A stretch of 36,054 nt of DNA from Deltaproteobacteria bacterium (GTDB taxonomy: Bacteria; Myxococcota_A; UBA9042; DTJE01): NCBI GenBank assembly GCA_013151875.1, contig JAADHL010000360.1:1-36054 (forward strand), given 5' to 3'. The notes under the pieces are model-generated. The model was given only the letters and a program-made list of their open reading frames with translations. It was not told the DNA's origin and did no database searches. Within the stretch, counting starts at the first letter, position 1. Every line of letters begins with the position of its first letter. Positions 1 to 8,491 of the stretch are shown piece by piece. Position numbers and translations under genes: made by a program.

Positions 1-447
1 GAAAAGGTCAAGCTGCATCTTCCCGGTCTCTACACCGCAGTGGACGACCTCTTTCAGGCCGAATCGGACCATGCCGGTCCAGAGACATCCATGCGTCTGT
101 GGTCGGAAATGCCTAACATATCCGTGGACTTCGGCGTCATGGAAAAGGCTGAAGGCATCGTTGTGATCCCGGCTTCGTTCGGCTGGAGCGACGTGGGCAC
201 ATGGAGGGCCCTGACCGCCTTCCCATCCGACGACGCCGAGAATTTCGTCCACGGAAAGGTCATTACCGTGGACTCCGCCGGAAACGTGCTGTACTCGTCT
301 CATGGCCTGCTGGCCGCATTGGGGCTGGAAAACATGGTCGTGGTAGTGACCCGCGGCGCGGTGCTGGTCTGCCCAGCCGACAGGACCCAGGAGGTGCGGG
401 CCCTCGTCGATGAACTCAAGAGCAGGAACATGACCGAGTATTTGTAG
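1..447 (+). CDS. manC: mannose-1-phosphate guanylyltransferase, C-terminal part (5' end outside window)
   Basis: The frame is open from base 1 and stops with TAG at 445-447, so this is the last ~148 residues of a longer protein. SVDFGVMEKA followed by FGWSDVGTW is the conserved C-terminal part of the nucleotidyltransferase core of ManC-type GDP-mannose pyrophosphorylases, which make GDP-mannose from mannose-1-phosphate and GTP. After a short beta-helix-like tail (about residues 85-140) it ends without the cupin phosphomannose-isomerase domain of bifunctional ManC/AlgA enzymes, so it looks like the short monofunctional form. The next gene is a phosphomannomutase, the preceding step of the pathway, which supports the call. 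The N-terminal nucleotide-binding motif is not in the window. Confidence 0.85.
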   Translation, partial: EKVKLHLPGLYTAVDDLFQAESDHAGPETSMRLWSEMPNISVDFGVMEKAEGIVVIPASFGWSDVGTWRALTAFPSDDAENFVHGKVITVDSAGNVLYSSHGLLAALGLENMVVVVTRGAVLVCPADRTQEVRALVDELKSRNMTEYL

Positions 448-531
448 GGCCGCTCCCGCTGGACCCGATTCAGCCGATCGTATATCGTCCATCGTCGAAC
501 GTTGACAACAAGCTTGCGGCAGGAAACCCAA

Positions 532-1905
532 ATGGAAACGCTTAATCCCGACATCTTCAGGGAATACGACATCAGGGGAATCGTGGGCACGGACCTCACC
601 AACGCCACCGTAGAGGTTCTTGGACGCGCCTGGGGCACATGGATCCGGAAATCGGCCAGGGACGTCTGTGTCGTCGGCAGGGACTGCAGGATTTCTTCAC
701 CGGCCTTCGCCGAGGCCCTCATCCGGGGGATTACAGCGTGCGGCGTACGGGTGAAGGACATCGGAATAGTCCCGACGCCCCTCCTCTATTTCTCGATGTT
801 CCACCTCGACATCGACTGCGGCGTCATGATTACCGGCAGCCACAATCCCAAAAATTTCAACGGATTCAAAGTCTGCGCGAACAAATCCGCCCTGTACGGA
901 TCGGACATAGCCGAGGTCGGGCGGATCGCCTCATCCGGTGATTTCGCGGATGGACAGGGCGAGGTCTCACACGCCGATGTGATCAACGCCTACATGGACA
1001 AGGTGGCTTCCGGGGCTAGACTCGGATCCCGTTCCCTGAAGGTTGTGGTTGACGCGGGCAACGGGACCGGGGGCGTCGTGGCGATACCGCTTTTCCAGCG
1101 CCTCGGCATCGACGCGGTTCCCCTGTACTGCGAAATGGACGGTGAGTTTCCCAATCATCACCCGGACCCCACGGTGCCGTCGAACCTGGACGACCTGAGC
1201 CGAAAAGTGATTGAAACCGGCGCGGATCTGGGGATCGCCTTCGACGGAGACGCGGATCGCATCGGTGTGGTCACGGAGACCGGGGAGGTGATTTACGGCG
1301 ACATGATCCTGTTGATCCTGGCCCTTGCCCTGTTGCGCGACAATCCAGGGGCCGAGATCGTCTCGGAGGTCAAGTGCAGCCAGGTGTTGTTCGACGAGAT
1401 CGAAAAGGCCGGCGGCAGGGCCGTGATGTGGAAGGTCGGGCACTCTCTCATCAAGGCGAAAATGGCCGAGGACGGCGCCCTCCTCGGGGGTGAAATGAGC
1501 GGTCACATGTTCTTCAGGCATCGCTGGTACGGCTTCGACGACGCCATCTATTCGGCCATCCGTTTCCTGGAGGTGCTGTCCGCCGGCGACCAGCCTGCGT
1601 CGCGCCTGCTGGAGGGCGTGCCCGTAATGAAATCCACGCCCGAGATCCGATTGGATTGCCCGGATGGGATCAAGTTCAAGGTGGTCGATGCGATGACCGA
1701 TCTGTTCAAATCCAGGCACTCCGACGTCATCGACGTGGACGGCGTCAGGGTCCGTTTCCCCCATGGCTGGGGACTGGTGCGTTCGTCCAACACCCAACCG
1801 GTCCTCGTGTTCAGATTCGAAGCGGATTCCGACGAGGCGCTGGAAAACATCAGCACCGCCATGATGTCCAAGGCTGAAGAGTTCAAGAAACGGCTGATGG
1901 GATAG
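532..1905 (+). CDS. manB: phosphomannomutase/phosphoglucomutase (AlgC/ManB type)
   Basis: An alpha-D-phosphohexomutase of 457 aa, the normal size of the AlgC/PMM-PGM group. It interconverts hexose-6-phosphate and hexose-1-phosphate, giving mannose-1-phosphate for the upstream ManC. All four functional loops are visible: TGSHNP with the phosphoserine (about residue 100), the Mg-binding DGDADR (about 240), the sugar-specificity loop GGEMSGH (about 322) and the phosphate-binding RSSNTQP (about 420). The GEMSGH form fits PMM/PGM enzymes rather than GlmM. I chose the ATG at 532 because an AGGAAA ribosome site lies 5 nt upstream and the product then opens METLNPDIFREYDIRG; an in-frame TTG at 502 has no such site. 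Whether it prefers mannose or glucose cannot be read from sequence. Confidence 0.93.
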   Translation: METLNPDIFREYDIRGIVGTDLTNATVEVLGRAWGTWIRKSARDVCVVGRDCRISSPAFAEALIRGITACGVRVKDIGIVPTPLLYFSMFHLDIDCGVMITGSHNPKNFNGFKVCANKSALYGSDIAEVGRIASSGDFADGQGEVSHADVINAYMDKVASGARLGSRSLKVVVDAGNGTGGVVAIPLFQRLGIDAVPLYCEMDGEFPNHHPDPTVPSNLDDLSRKVIETGADLGIAFDGDADRIGVVTETGEVIYGDMILLILALALLRDNPGAEIVSEVKCSQVLFDEIEKAGGRAVMWKVGHSLIKAKMAEDGALLGGEMSGHMFFRHRWYGFDDAIYSAIRFLEVLSAGDQPASRLLEGVPVMKSTPEIRLDCPDGIKFKVVDAMTDLFKSRHSDVIDVDGVRVRFPHGWGLVRSSNTQPVLVFRFEADSDEALENISTAMMSKAEEFKKRLMG

Positions 1906-1965
1906 AAACCTTCGCGATCTGATTCACGGCCGGCGCAAGGGAAAAAGAAGAAGGAAAAGAAAAAA

Positions 1966-3015
1966 ATGAAAGCTGCCATCATCGGCCTCGCTCAGAGCGG
2001 CAAGACCACCCTTTTCCATGCCCTAGCCGGAACGAGCCGGGAAAAGGGTGGATTGACGATGGGCACCGTGGAGGTGCCGGACCCCCGCGTGGACAAATTG
2101 ACCGAAATGTACCGCCCGAAAAAGACCATTCACGCTGCCCTGGATATCGTCGAGGCGCACGCCCCTTCCCTGGGCGGCAAGGACAAGGCGCAAGGTCTGG
2201 ATCCGGCCTTCCTCAATATGGTCAAGCCCATGGACGCGTTCCTGCTGGTGGTTCGCGCCTTCGACGGCGAGGGCCTGTGTGACCCGGCCAGGGACGTCCG
2301 CACGGTCCTGGACGACCTGGTGCTGGCGGATCAGATGGTCATTGAAAATCGGCTGGAACGCATGGACCTGGACGTGCGCAAGGGAAAGCCCCCGGCCCCG
2401 GCGGAAGAAAGGAAGGCGCTGGAGCGGGCGCTGGAACTGTTGAACGACGGCAATCTGATCCTGAACGACCCGCAGCTTGCCTCCCAACACGTGCTGAGGG
2501 GATATGCCTTTCTGACGGCGCGCCCCATCCTAACGGTCGTCAACATCGCGGAGGGCCAGGTCCAGAACGACCCAGCCACGATCATCGAAAGCTGGGGCCT
2601 GCCGGTCAAGGGGCTCCCAACCTTCCCTTGCTGCGCAGGCCTGGAAAAAGAGATTCACGACCTCCCGGTTCAGGAGCGTGGGGAATTCCTGGAGGCAATG
2701 GGCATTGGCGAACCTGTCCTGGACGTGGTGGTCCGCCGGACGTACGCCGCCTTGGGGTTGATTTCCTTCCTGACCGTCGGCCCGGACGAGGTGCGGGCCT
2801 GGACCATCCGGGATGGAACCAAGGCCCCTGCCGGGGCGGGTACTGTCCACTCGGACATAGAGAGGGGATTCATCCGGGCCGAGGTGATGTCCTATGACGA
2901 CCTGGCCGAACTGGGTTCGGAGGCCGCCGTGAAAAAGGCGGGAAAAGCCCGCCTGGAGGGCAAGGACTACGTAATTCGCGACGGGGACGTCATCAACTTC
3001 AGGTTCAATGTCTGA
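1966..3015 (+). CDS. YchF/Obg-like P-loop NTPase, divergent paralogue
   Basis: 349 aa against about 363 for canonical YchF. The C-terminal half is clearly YchF: EVRAWTIRDGTKAP, ERGFIRAEV and the terminal GKDYVIRDGDVINFRFNV are the TGS-type domain. The N-terminal P-loop is GLAQSGKT (residues 7-14) instead of the family's GLPNVGKS. The switch I segment (NFPFCTIEPN in E. coli YchF) is missing, and the G3 stretch that normally reads DIAGLVKGASKGEGLGN is DIVEAHAPSLGGKDKAQGLD, so the DxxG glycine is lost. The base-recognition NxxE motif survives as NIAE. Family members bind ATP and associate with ribosomes. This protein probably binds nucleotide but may not hydrolyse it normally, and the housekeeping ychF is presumably elsewhere. 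A purine-rich ribosome site precedes the ATG. Confidence 0.85.
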   Translation: MKAAIIGLAQSGKTTLFHALAGTSREKGGLTMGTVEVPDPRVDKLTEMYRPKKTIHAALDIVEAHAPSLGGKDKAQGLDPAFLNMVKPMDAFLLVVRAFDGEGLCDPARDVRTVLDDLVLADQMVIENRLERMDLDVRKGKPPAPAEERKALERALELLNDGNLILNDPQLASQHVLRGYAFLTARPILTVVNIAEGQVQNDPATIIESWGLPVKGLPTFPCCAGLEKEIHDLPVQERGEFLEAMGIGEPVLDVVVRRTYAALGLISFLTVGPDEVRAWTIRDGTKAPAGAGTVHSDIERGFIRAEVMSYDDLAELGSEAAVKKAGKARLEGKDYVIRDGDVINFRFNV

Positions 3016-3018
3016 AGT

Positions 3019-4917
3019 CTAATGCAACGGATGATCAGCGCACACGGCCGGGTCGAAGTGCCCTTCGCGCACGAACAAATACCCCGTGGACAGAATGGGC
3101 GTCGTGCTTGGGGGAGGAGGCGCGGTCGCATCATCGGTCTTGGGGTAACCGAATCCGTCCATGCCTCCCATGACCAGGACCAGGCCCGGGTCGAGAGGCA
3201 GTGCCAGGGCCCCCAGCCTTGAACGCGAGTCCTCCAGCACTCCATCCTCGACCAGTCCGGAACCTTTCCCATCCACCGAAAAAAGCGCCAGGGTCCGGGG
3301 AAAGCAGAACGAACCCCACACCACTCCGCATCCCGGCGTCCCGGGCTCTTCGTTGAAATTTCTGTATCCACCGGCCATGACCATTTCGCCGTCTCCCACG
3401 GATACGATGGATGCCATGGACCTCACCGCCCACTGCCGCGGCTCATCCAGGGACACGGCGGTCGCCGAGTCAGGGTCATAGTGACCGCTGCCGTCGGCAT
3501 CCAGTTGCAGCAACCATCCGGTCCGCTTTTCCGGGTCTGGATTGGTGAAACTGAAAGTGGAGTCGTCCAGAGGATTTCCGCCCATGATCAGCAGGGTGGC
3601 GGCATCCCCAGTGTCGGACAGCACCGCCATGGAAGGATAGGCGGTCGGCGAGACATTCGGAGGCGGCCCCCCTGTTCCCAGTTCATGCGCCGTCAGGGCC
3701 CCGGAGGTATTCATAAACACCATTTCAGAAGCGGCCGGCTTGTCTCCAGTCCAGCCCCCGACCAGCACCAGGTCGCCGGTCGAAAGGAAAACGGCCCCAG
3801 AAGCAAAGCGAGGTGACGTCAGACTACCTTCCAGCACATGAACGGTTCCGTCCAGCAAGGCACTGGCGTCGGTCTCGATGAACACCACCTTGTCGGCGGG
3901 CTTGCCGTCGGTCGGGTTCCGGCCGCCGGCCAGGGCGACCCATCCGCGATCCCTGCTCACGGCCAGGGTGGCCTGAACCCCGGCCGTGGCGGTCTTGACG
4001 CCCGTGGAGGACCCGGCATTCAGGTCCAGCACGTCCACCGTGAATTCCACGTCATCAGCGCCGTCCAACGCCGCCACGTCTCCAGGGAAGCCCTGGGGGG
4101 CCAGAACCGCGGACCTGACCCCGCCAATCGCCAGGAGCATTCCCTGGTCGCCAGGCGGTTCAACCATGACGTGCATGGCGCGAGGCTCATGCAGAGCGTT
4201 TCTCAGGCCCTCTGGTCCGAAAGTTCCGATGAAAATTCCGGTACGGGGATCGAATTGCCACAACCGCGAACCGGCGGTCAGAGTGTCCCCTGTGGGTTTT
4301 GGGTTCCACTGATCGAAACCGCCGCTGACAAAGACGCGTCCATCCTGCGCGACCGTCCCAGCCGCGAAGGCCGAACTCCCGTTTTTGAGGAATTCGTCCC
4401 CGCCGAACTGAGGCGCCAGCGGACTCTGGTTCCAGCCGCCCACGCAAGACAGGGCTCCTGCCCGCTTCATGAACACAATCGGCGCGGATTTACGGGACTC
4501 CAGCACCTCGAATGCGCGACTTTTTCCACCCCAAGTGGCGCGGGGTTTCGGACCGGAGCTGCACCCAGTGACATCCAGAACGTAGCGGCCTGGAGGCACG
4601 CCGGTCATCAGGGCCTCTCCAGGGGACTCAAGTCCAACGTCGCTGAACACCAGGGCGGATTTCTCGACTCCGGCCGTGTCCAGGAGCCGCGCCACAATCC
4701 AATCCACGTCATCAGGGAGTCTGCCGGTGCTCAAGGGCGGATTCTCGCAACCCGCAGAGACGCCGTTCGCGAACACCAGCCCTGAGGTTTCGGATGAATC
4801 GAGCGTGGCCGCCCTTCCGCAACCAAGCAGCCCGACCAACGCGGCAAGGAAAGCAAACAGTCTTGGGACCTTGGTTTTCGGTCGGCGGGTGCTTTCGGGT
4901 TCCAATGAAACCCTCAT
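3019..4917 (-). CDS. Kelch-type beta-propeller lipoprotein (second paralogue)
   Basis: 632 aa. The N-terminus has basic residues, a hydrophobic run and the lipobox LLGC near residue 33, so it should be an acylated outer-envelope lipoprotein. After an N-terminal domain of about 130 residues, seven Kelch-like hydrophobic-GG motifs recur: SGGFD, AIGGVR, LAGGRN, LVGGWT, IMGGNP, MAGGYR and VMGGMD. Seven motifs suggest a seven-bladed propeller. Kelch propellers are mostly protein-binding scaffolds; no catalytic motif is visible. It follows its paralogue by one base (TGA-G-ATG, likely translational coupling). It converges with the ychF-like gene, leaving only 3 nt between the stop codons. Its target is unknown. 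Confidence 0.75.
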   Translation of the reverse strand: MRVSLEPESTRRPKTKVPRLFAFLAALVGLLGCGRAATLDSSETSGLVFANGVSAGCENPPLSTGRLPDDVDWIVARLLDTAGVEKSALVFSDVGLESPGEALMTGVPPGRYVLDVTGCSSGPKPRATWGGKSRAFEVLESRKSAPIVFMKRAGALSCVGGWNQSPLAPQFGGDEFLKNGSSAFAAGTVAQDGRVFVSGGFDQWNPKPTGDTLTAGSRLWQFDPRTGIFIGTFGPEGLRNALHEPRAMHVMVEPPGDQGMLLAIGGVRSAVLAPQGFPGDVAALDGADDVEFTVDVLDLNAGSSTGVKTATAGVQATLAVSRDRGWVALAGGRNPTDGKPADKVVFIETDASALLDGTVHVLEGSLTSPRFASGAVFLSTGDLVLVGGWTGDKPAASEMVFMNTSGALTAHELGTGGPPPNVSPTAYPSMAVLSDTGDAATLLIMGGNPLDDSTFSFTNPDPEKRTGWLLQLDADGSGHYDPDSATAVSLDEPRQWAVRSMASIVSVGDGEMVMAGGYRNFNEEPGTPGCGVVWGSFCFPRTLALFSVDGKGSGLVEDGVLEDSRSRLGALALPLDPGLVLVMGGMDGFGYPKTDDATAPPPPSTTPILSTGYLFVREGHFDPAVCADHPLH

Positions 4918-4918
4918 C

Positions 4919-6571
4919 TCAATCCGGATTGTAGATGGGTGCGGTGGTCACCGACATCGAGTTCTGGGAAAAGCCGCCAGCGAGGAACACCCTCCTGGTG
5001 GCGTCAAAGACCGCCATGTGCCCTGCCCTCGCAGGCGAAAGATCGGGAGTCAGTCCCGCTACCGAGTCGATCACGTACTTGCACCCGGTCTGATTCACCA
5101 TGTCGTCGCACTCGAGGTTTTCGATGATCAGTTCGGTGGAGGGAATGGGCAGGCCACCTGTTCCCAGCCCACCGGCGATTACAATCGTGTTGTAGTCGAT
5201 AAGGGTGGATGTGTGGGCACCTCGCGCCGTCTTGAGGAACATGACCTCGCCGTCGTTGAAGCCCTTGATTCCCTCGCGGAAGACGTCAACCCGTGAGGAA
5301 GGTTGCGTATGCCCTGTATCCGTAAAACCACCGATAACATAGACTATTCCCTGCTGCGGCACATGGACCGCGCTCAACATGGTCCTGCCGCCTCCGGGGA
5401 GTTTGGTCGCCGCCGCAAGGTCCGGCTCCACATTGTAGCCGCCCACGGTAAATGCCTCCACGTCCGACACGACTCCGCTGGGGTTTTCCCCGCCGAACAG
5501 GATGAATGCGTCAACGCCCGGATTGGCGCCGGTCCTGCCGTAGGTGGACATGTGCACCATGGTATGGTTGTACCGTGTCGTCACCATCTCACCATAGGCA
5601 ACCGTCCCGGTATCCAGTATGTACATGTTCCAAAAAGAACCGGCCTGAGGGATGTTGGACAGCCCGCCGGCAAGGAAAATGACGTCCGGATTCGTTCCGG
5701 CCAGGCCAGCGGTGAACAGGGCGCGGCCCGCGCCTCCCGAAAGCCCTTGAGGGCTCTGCCTGAAGACCCCCGACTCCGGATCGAATACCTCTATAGAATC
5801 CGTAATGGAAGCCGGTCCCTGAGCAACCTGAGTGTATCCGCCCAGGATTACGACCCTGCCGTCCGAAATCTTCACCGCCTGGTGGAACGCCCTCGGGATG
5901 GTCATGGTGCCGACCGCGGTGAAGGTACCATGGGCGGGGTCGTACACCTCCCCGTCCGGGAACACCACGTCCAGGTCCTCGGCACGAGTCCACGACGTGG
6001 ACCCTGTCTTGATCCTGGCCCCACCGAGGATCAATATCCTGCCGTCGTCCAGAACGGTCATCGTCGCGCCAATCCTCTCGCCCAGTACCGGGGCGGTAGG
6101 TACCGGAGGATTGGCGGTGTTCATCGGTGAAGACAGGGAATTCCTGGGGCTCACGAAAACGTCGATTGTCCTGGCCTGGTCGTTGTGCTTTACGGTCAAC
6201 GGCACCGACCGACCGCGCGCGATGATGTCGCCAGCGACCTTGTCGTCGCAGACGTTGCTGCAGACCTCAACGGTGACCTGACGGCCGTAGCCCTCGGGAA
6301 TGTCGGGGAGGGCCGCCTGGCCGGAATTGTAATCGACCACCGTGTCCAGGGTCCCGTTGATCCCGGTCCCACTGACCGAAAAGCGCACTTTTTTTGCCAG
6401 GGAGACATCGAACGGATTCTGGTTGGGACCCGCCAGGGTCGTCCCTGTCACTGGGTGCACCTTGACGAGCAGCAGTTCCGGCGAGCTGGAACCCCCGCCG
6501 CAGGCCATGAAGGCCCAGGCGACAAGGGCCGACGCGAATACCCGGATTTTTCCGTTCCATTGGAACTTCAT
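4919..6571 (-). CDS. Kelch-type beta-propeller lipoprotein (first paralogue)
   Basis: 550 aa from the ATG at 6571, chosen because AGGAGG lies 8 nt upstream and the product then opens MKFQWNGKIRVFASALVAW, with the lipobox AFMAC immediately after. An upstream in-frame start at 6655 would lie inside the preceding gene. A Gly/Ser-rich linker and an all-beta N-terminal domain (about residues 30-150) precede seven Kelch-like GG motifs: LGGARI, LGGYTQ, AGGLSN, FGGENP, IGGFTD, AGGLGT and AGGFSQ. The repeats contain typical propeller text such as YDPAHGTFTAVGTM and FDPESGVF. It sits 16 nt after the PEGA-domain gene and 1 nt before the second propeller, so the three are probably one operon. Surface display is inferred from the lipobox; the function is unknown. 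Confidence 0.78.
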   Translation of the reverse strand: MKFQWNGKIRVFASALVAWAFMACGGGSSSPELLLVKVHPVTGTTLAGPNQNPFDVSLAKKVRFSVSGTGINGTLDTVVDYNSGQAALPDIPEGYGRQVTVEVCSNVCDDKVAGDIIARGRSVPLTVKHNDQARTIDVFVSPRNSLSSPMNTANPPVPTAPVLGERIGATMTVLDDGRILILGGARIKTGSTSWTRAEDLDVVFPDGEVYDPAHGTFTAVGTMTIPRAFHQAVKISDGRVVILGGYTQVAQGPASITDSIEVFDPESGVFRQSPQGLSGGAGRALFTAGLAGTNPDVIFLAGGLSNIPQAGSFWNMYILDTGTVAYGEMVTTRYNHTMVHMSTYGRTGANPGVDAFILFGGENPSGVVSDVEAFTVGGYNVEPDLAAATKLPGGGRTMLSAVHVPQQGIVYVIGGFTDTGHTQPSSRVDVFREGIKGFNDGEVMFLKTARGAHTSTLIDYNTIVIAGGLGTGGLPIPSTELIIENLECDDMVNQTGCKYVIDSVAGLTPDLSPARAGHMAVFDATRRVFLAGGFSQNSMSVTTAPIYNPD

Positions 6572-6587
6572 CGCAACAACCTCCTGC

Positions 6588-8162
6588 TCACCATGTAGCC
6601 CGCGCGCCGAACGTCTGTTCACCGCCACCTCCGCCGCCGCACTTGCCGGCGCCACAGACGGCGCCCACGACGGTGCCGGTGACCACTACCCCGACGACGG
6701 TCCACAGCCACCATTCCTTGTAAATGGGCCTGGAAGGTGACTCGGAGGGCCATTCGTTCATCGGGAAGTCCTCCGGGATCTCGTCGAAGCCGCCCGTGGC
6801 CTGGGCCGTGGGCTGAACGGCCGCCACCGGGGCCGCCGCGGGCTTCTGGGTGGGAGAAGATGCCGGAGCGGGCGCGGGCGCTGGTGCCGGCGGCGTCGCG
6901 GCAACGGGTTTTTTCTCGGGTCGCTGGGTCGGGACCAGGGCGTAAATAGCCGGCCTTTTCGTCACGCGCCTGTCGGCCGGGAAGGTGGAAAGGGAGTCGG
7001 CCAGCCTTGATTCGAGGTCAAGGAGGGCAATCTGGAGATTGCTGAGGTCGGTGTCGATGACCGCGGGCTCGATGCCGGCCAACCTGCCTGATTTGCCGTC
7101 AAAGAGGAAAAGGCCCAGGTGGAAGGCGCCGTCCGAACGGGCCAGATATGACAATACAATGTATTCAGCGCCGGCCTTTTTCATGGCAATGCGGGCGTCG
7201 CGGGCGAAGTTTCCCGTAAAGTCTCCCGACTTGGCGTATTCGGTCAAGGGCCTTGTCTTGACCTTTGCCACCACGGGCCGGGCCGGTTTGGCCGACTTCC
7301 TGGCGACGTTCAGATTCAGGCGCAGTGAAGCGGTCCGTCCGGGCGACCGCGTATTGACAAACCTTCCGGCTGGAGGCAGACCCTCGGCCACCACGCGGAC
7401 GAAATGGCGTCCCCTCGGCAGGCCGGTAACGGTCTGGCTGCCCGTACCGACAAGGCGCCCATCCACGTAAACCGACGCGCCTTCCACGTCGACCGTAACG
7501 GTCAAGTCGCCACCCTTTGCAATCCTTTTCCTGCGCCTCTCCAGCTTCCTGATGAACTTCGGATTGAAAGCCTTGTCCTGGAGGCTGATGTCCGGACGCA
7601 TGGTCAGAAGCCTCTTGAGCGCGGCCCTGCCCTCTTCGTAGTAGCCGCCGGCCGTGAACCCGACTGCCAGCCACAGATAGGTATCGACGTACAGGTCAAA
7701 GTCCTCGAGGTCCTTGAGGTTCCGCCGGTACAGTTTCTCGGCGCGCATCAGACGGCCAAGGCCCGTTTCCAGGCGTTTTTTCTTCACAGCGGCCTTGCCC
7801 GATTCGGCCAGCTTGCGCGCCTTCTCCAAACGCGGATTGGTTTTTACCGGCTCGGGCGCTGGTTCGGCCGGCTTTTCTTCCAGCGCCGGTCGGGCGGCGG
7901 GGGTCTGCAGCACCTTCAGTTTGATCTTAGGGTCTATCTCGGCCAGCGCCCTGAAATATTCCTCCACCCTGGACGGGACTCCCTCGGGTACGTACTCGGA
8001 TCGTTGAACCGGCACGAACAAAACCACGTGCCCGGTATCAACCTTGTCCGTCCTGACCGTCCTGGCGCACAGCGGAGTGGGAAAAGCCGCCATGGACATC
8101 AGAAATGCGCATAGCACCAGAAAGACCATGGCCTCGTTCAATCGCTTCATGCGGGCCAGCAT
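6588..8162 (-). CDS. PEGA-domain envelope protein with C-terminal membrane anchor
   Basis: 524 aa from the ATG at 8162, which has GGAGG 8 nt upstream; an ATG at 8186 lacks one. Order: signal peptide ending near FPTPLCA; a helical, TPR-like region (about 90-215) with KAAVKKKRLETGLGRLMRAEKLY; a PEGA domain (about 220-300) with ASVYVDGRLVGTGSQTVTGL and RGRHFVRV; an alpha/beta region (about 310-400); a Pro/Ala-rich linker; and a C-terminal membrane helix WWLWTVVGVVVTGTVVGAV followed by a Gly-rich tail. PEGA domains occur in envelope proteins of lineages with elaborate surfaces and probably bind wall or protein partners. It is first in an operon with the two Kelch lipoproteins, which suggests a joint surface complex. 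The ATP-binding or peptidase domains sometimes fused to PEGA are absent. Confidence 0.75.
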   Translation of the reverse strand: MLARMKRLNEAMVFLVLCAFLMSMAAFPTPLCARTVRTDKVDTGHVVLFVPVQRSEYVPEGVPSRVEEYFRALAEIDPKIKLKVLQTPAARPALEEKPAEPAPEPVKTNPRLEKARKLAESGKAAVKKKRLETGLGRLMRAEKLYRRNLKDLEDFDLYVDTYLWLAVGFTAGGYYEEGRAALKRLLTMRPDISLQDKAFNPKFIRKLERRRKRIAKGGDLTVTVDVEGASVYVDGRLVGTGSQTVTGLPRGRHFVRVVAEGLPPAGRFVNTRSPGRTASLRLNLNVARKSAKPARPVVAKVKTRPLTEYAKSGDFTGNFARDARIAMKKAGAEYIVLSYLARSDGAFHLGLFLFDGKSGRLAGIEPAVIDTDLSNLQIALLDLESRLADSLSTFPADRRVTKRPAIYALVPTQRPEKKPVAATPPAPAPAPAPASSPTQKPAAAPVAAVQPTAQATGGFDEIPEDFPMNEWPSESPSRPIYKEWWLWTVVGVVVTGTVVGAVCGAGKCGGGGGGEQTFGARATW

Positions 8163-8241
8163 ATCGGGAACCTCCGCATTATCCATAACACCGCGGCCAT
8201 CTTTCCGGGACCGCCGATCCTTTAATGGCGCAGCGCGGCAG

Positions 8242-8271
8242 AATCTATCACCTTGGACATGACTCAGTCAA
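8242..8271 (-). promoter_or_regulatory. candidate sigma70 promoter for the PEGA-Kelch operon
   Basis: On the minus strand TTGACT (8266-8271 on +) is followed after 18 nt by TAGATT (8242-8247). The site lies about 80 nt upstream of the PEGA gene start, in the divergent gap shared with the tRNA-Val/infC transcript. It is a consensus match only. Confidence 0.4.
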
Positions 8272-8307
8272 CCTCGCCCGTCAACTCCCGAATCGGCAAA
8301 AAAGCTC

Positions 8308-8335
8308 TTGACAACCTTGGGTTTCCGGTTAGGAT
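8308..8335 (+). promoter_or_regulatory. sigma70-like promoter for tRNA-Val and the infC operon
   Basis: A perfect -35 TTGACA (8308-8313), a 16-nt spacer and a -10 TAGGAT (8330-8335) lie 19 nt upstream of the mature tRNA 5' end. Initiation near 8342 would give a short tRNA 5' leader and could continue through infC-rpmI-rplT-ihfA-merR, since no terminator is visible between the tRNA and infC. Confidence 0.65.
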
Positions 8336-8354
8336 CCGTCCCGGCATTGTCGCC

Positions 8355-8426
8355 AGGCGCGTAGCTCAGTGGGAGAGCGCTACCTTGACACGGTAGATGT
8401 CGGCGGTTCAATCCCGCCCGTGCCTA
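8355..8426 (+). tRNA. tRNA-Val (anticodon GAC)
   Basis: A full cloverleaf can be drawn. The acceptor is AGGCGCG (8355-8361) with CGTGCCT (8419-8425), including one G-U pair, and discriminator A at 8426. The D-arm is GCTC/GAGC, the anticodon stem CTACC/GGTAG with loop TTGACAC (anticodon GAC at 8387-8389), and the T-arm GGCGG-TTCAATC-CCGCC. GAC reads the Val codons GUC and GUU. The 3' CCA is not encoded (CCGG follows), so it must be added by nucleotidyltransferase. infC follows 65 nt later and may be co-transcribed. Confidence 0.95.
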
Positions 8427-8491
8427 CCGGCGCGAAGGACGGGCGCCCGCCGGGCGATCCTGTCGTACGCAGTCCCTTGCGAGAGAAATAC

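Noticed and set aside
3838..4785. Plus-strand open frame opposite the second Kelch lipoprotein (315 codons)
   Set aside because: The minus strand has regular GG repeats and a lipobox; the plus-strand product is Gly/His/Arg-rich with no domain.
8369..8491. Longer infC reading frame starting inside the tRNA-Val gene
   Set aside because: The first ~40 codons overlap the tRNA and do not resemble IF-3; a GTG at 8492 gives the normal length.
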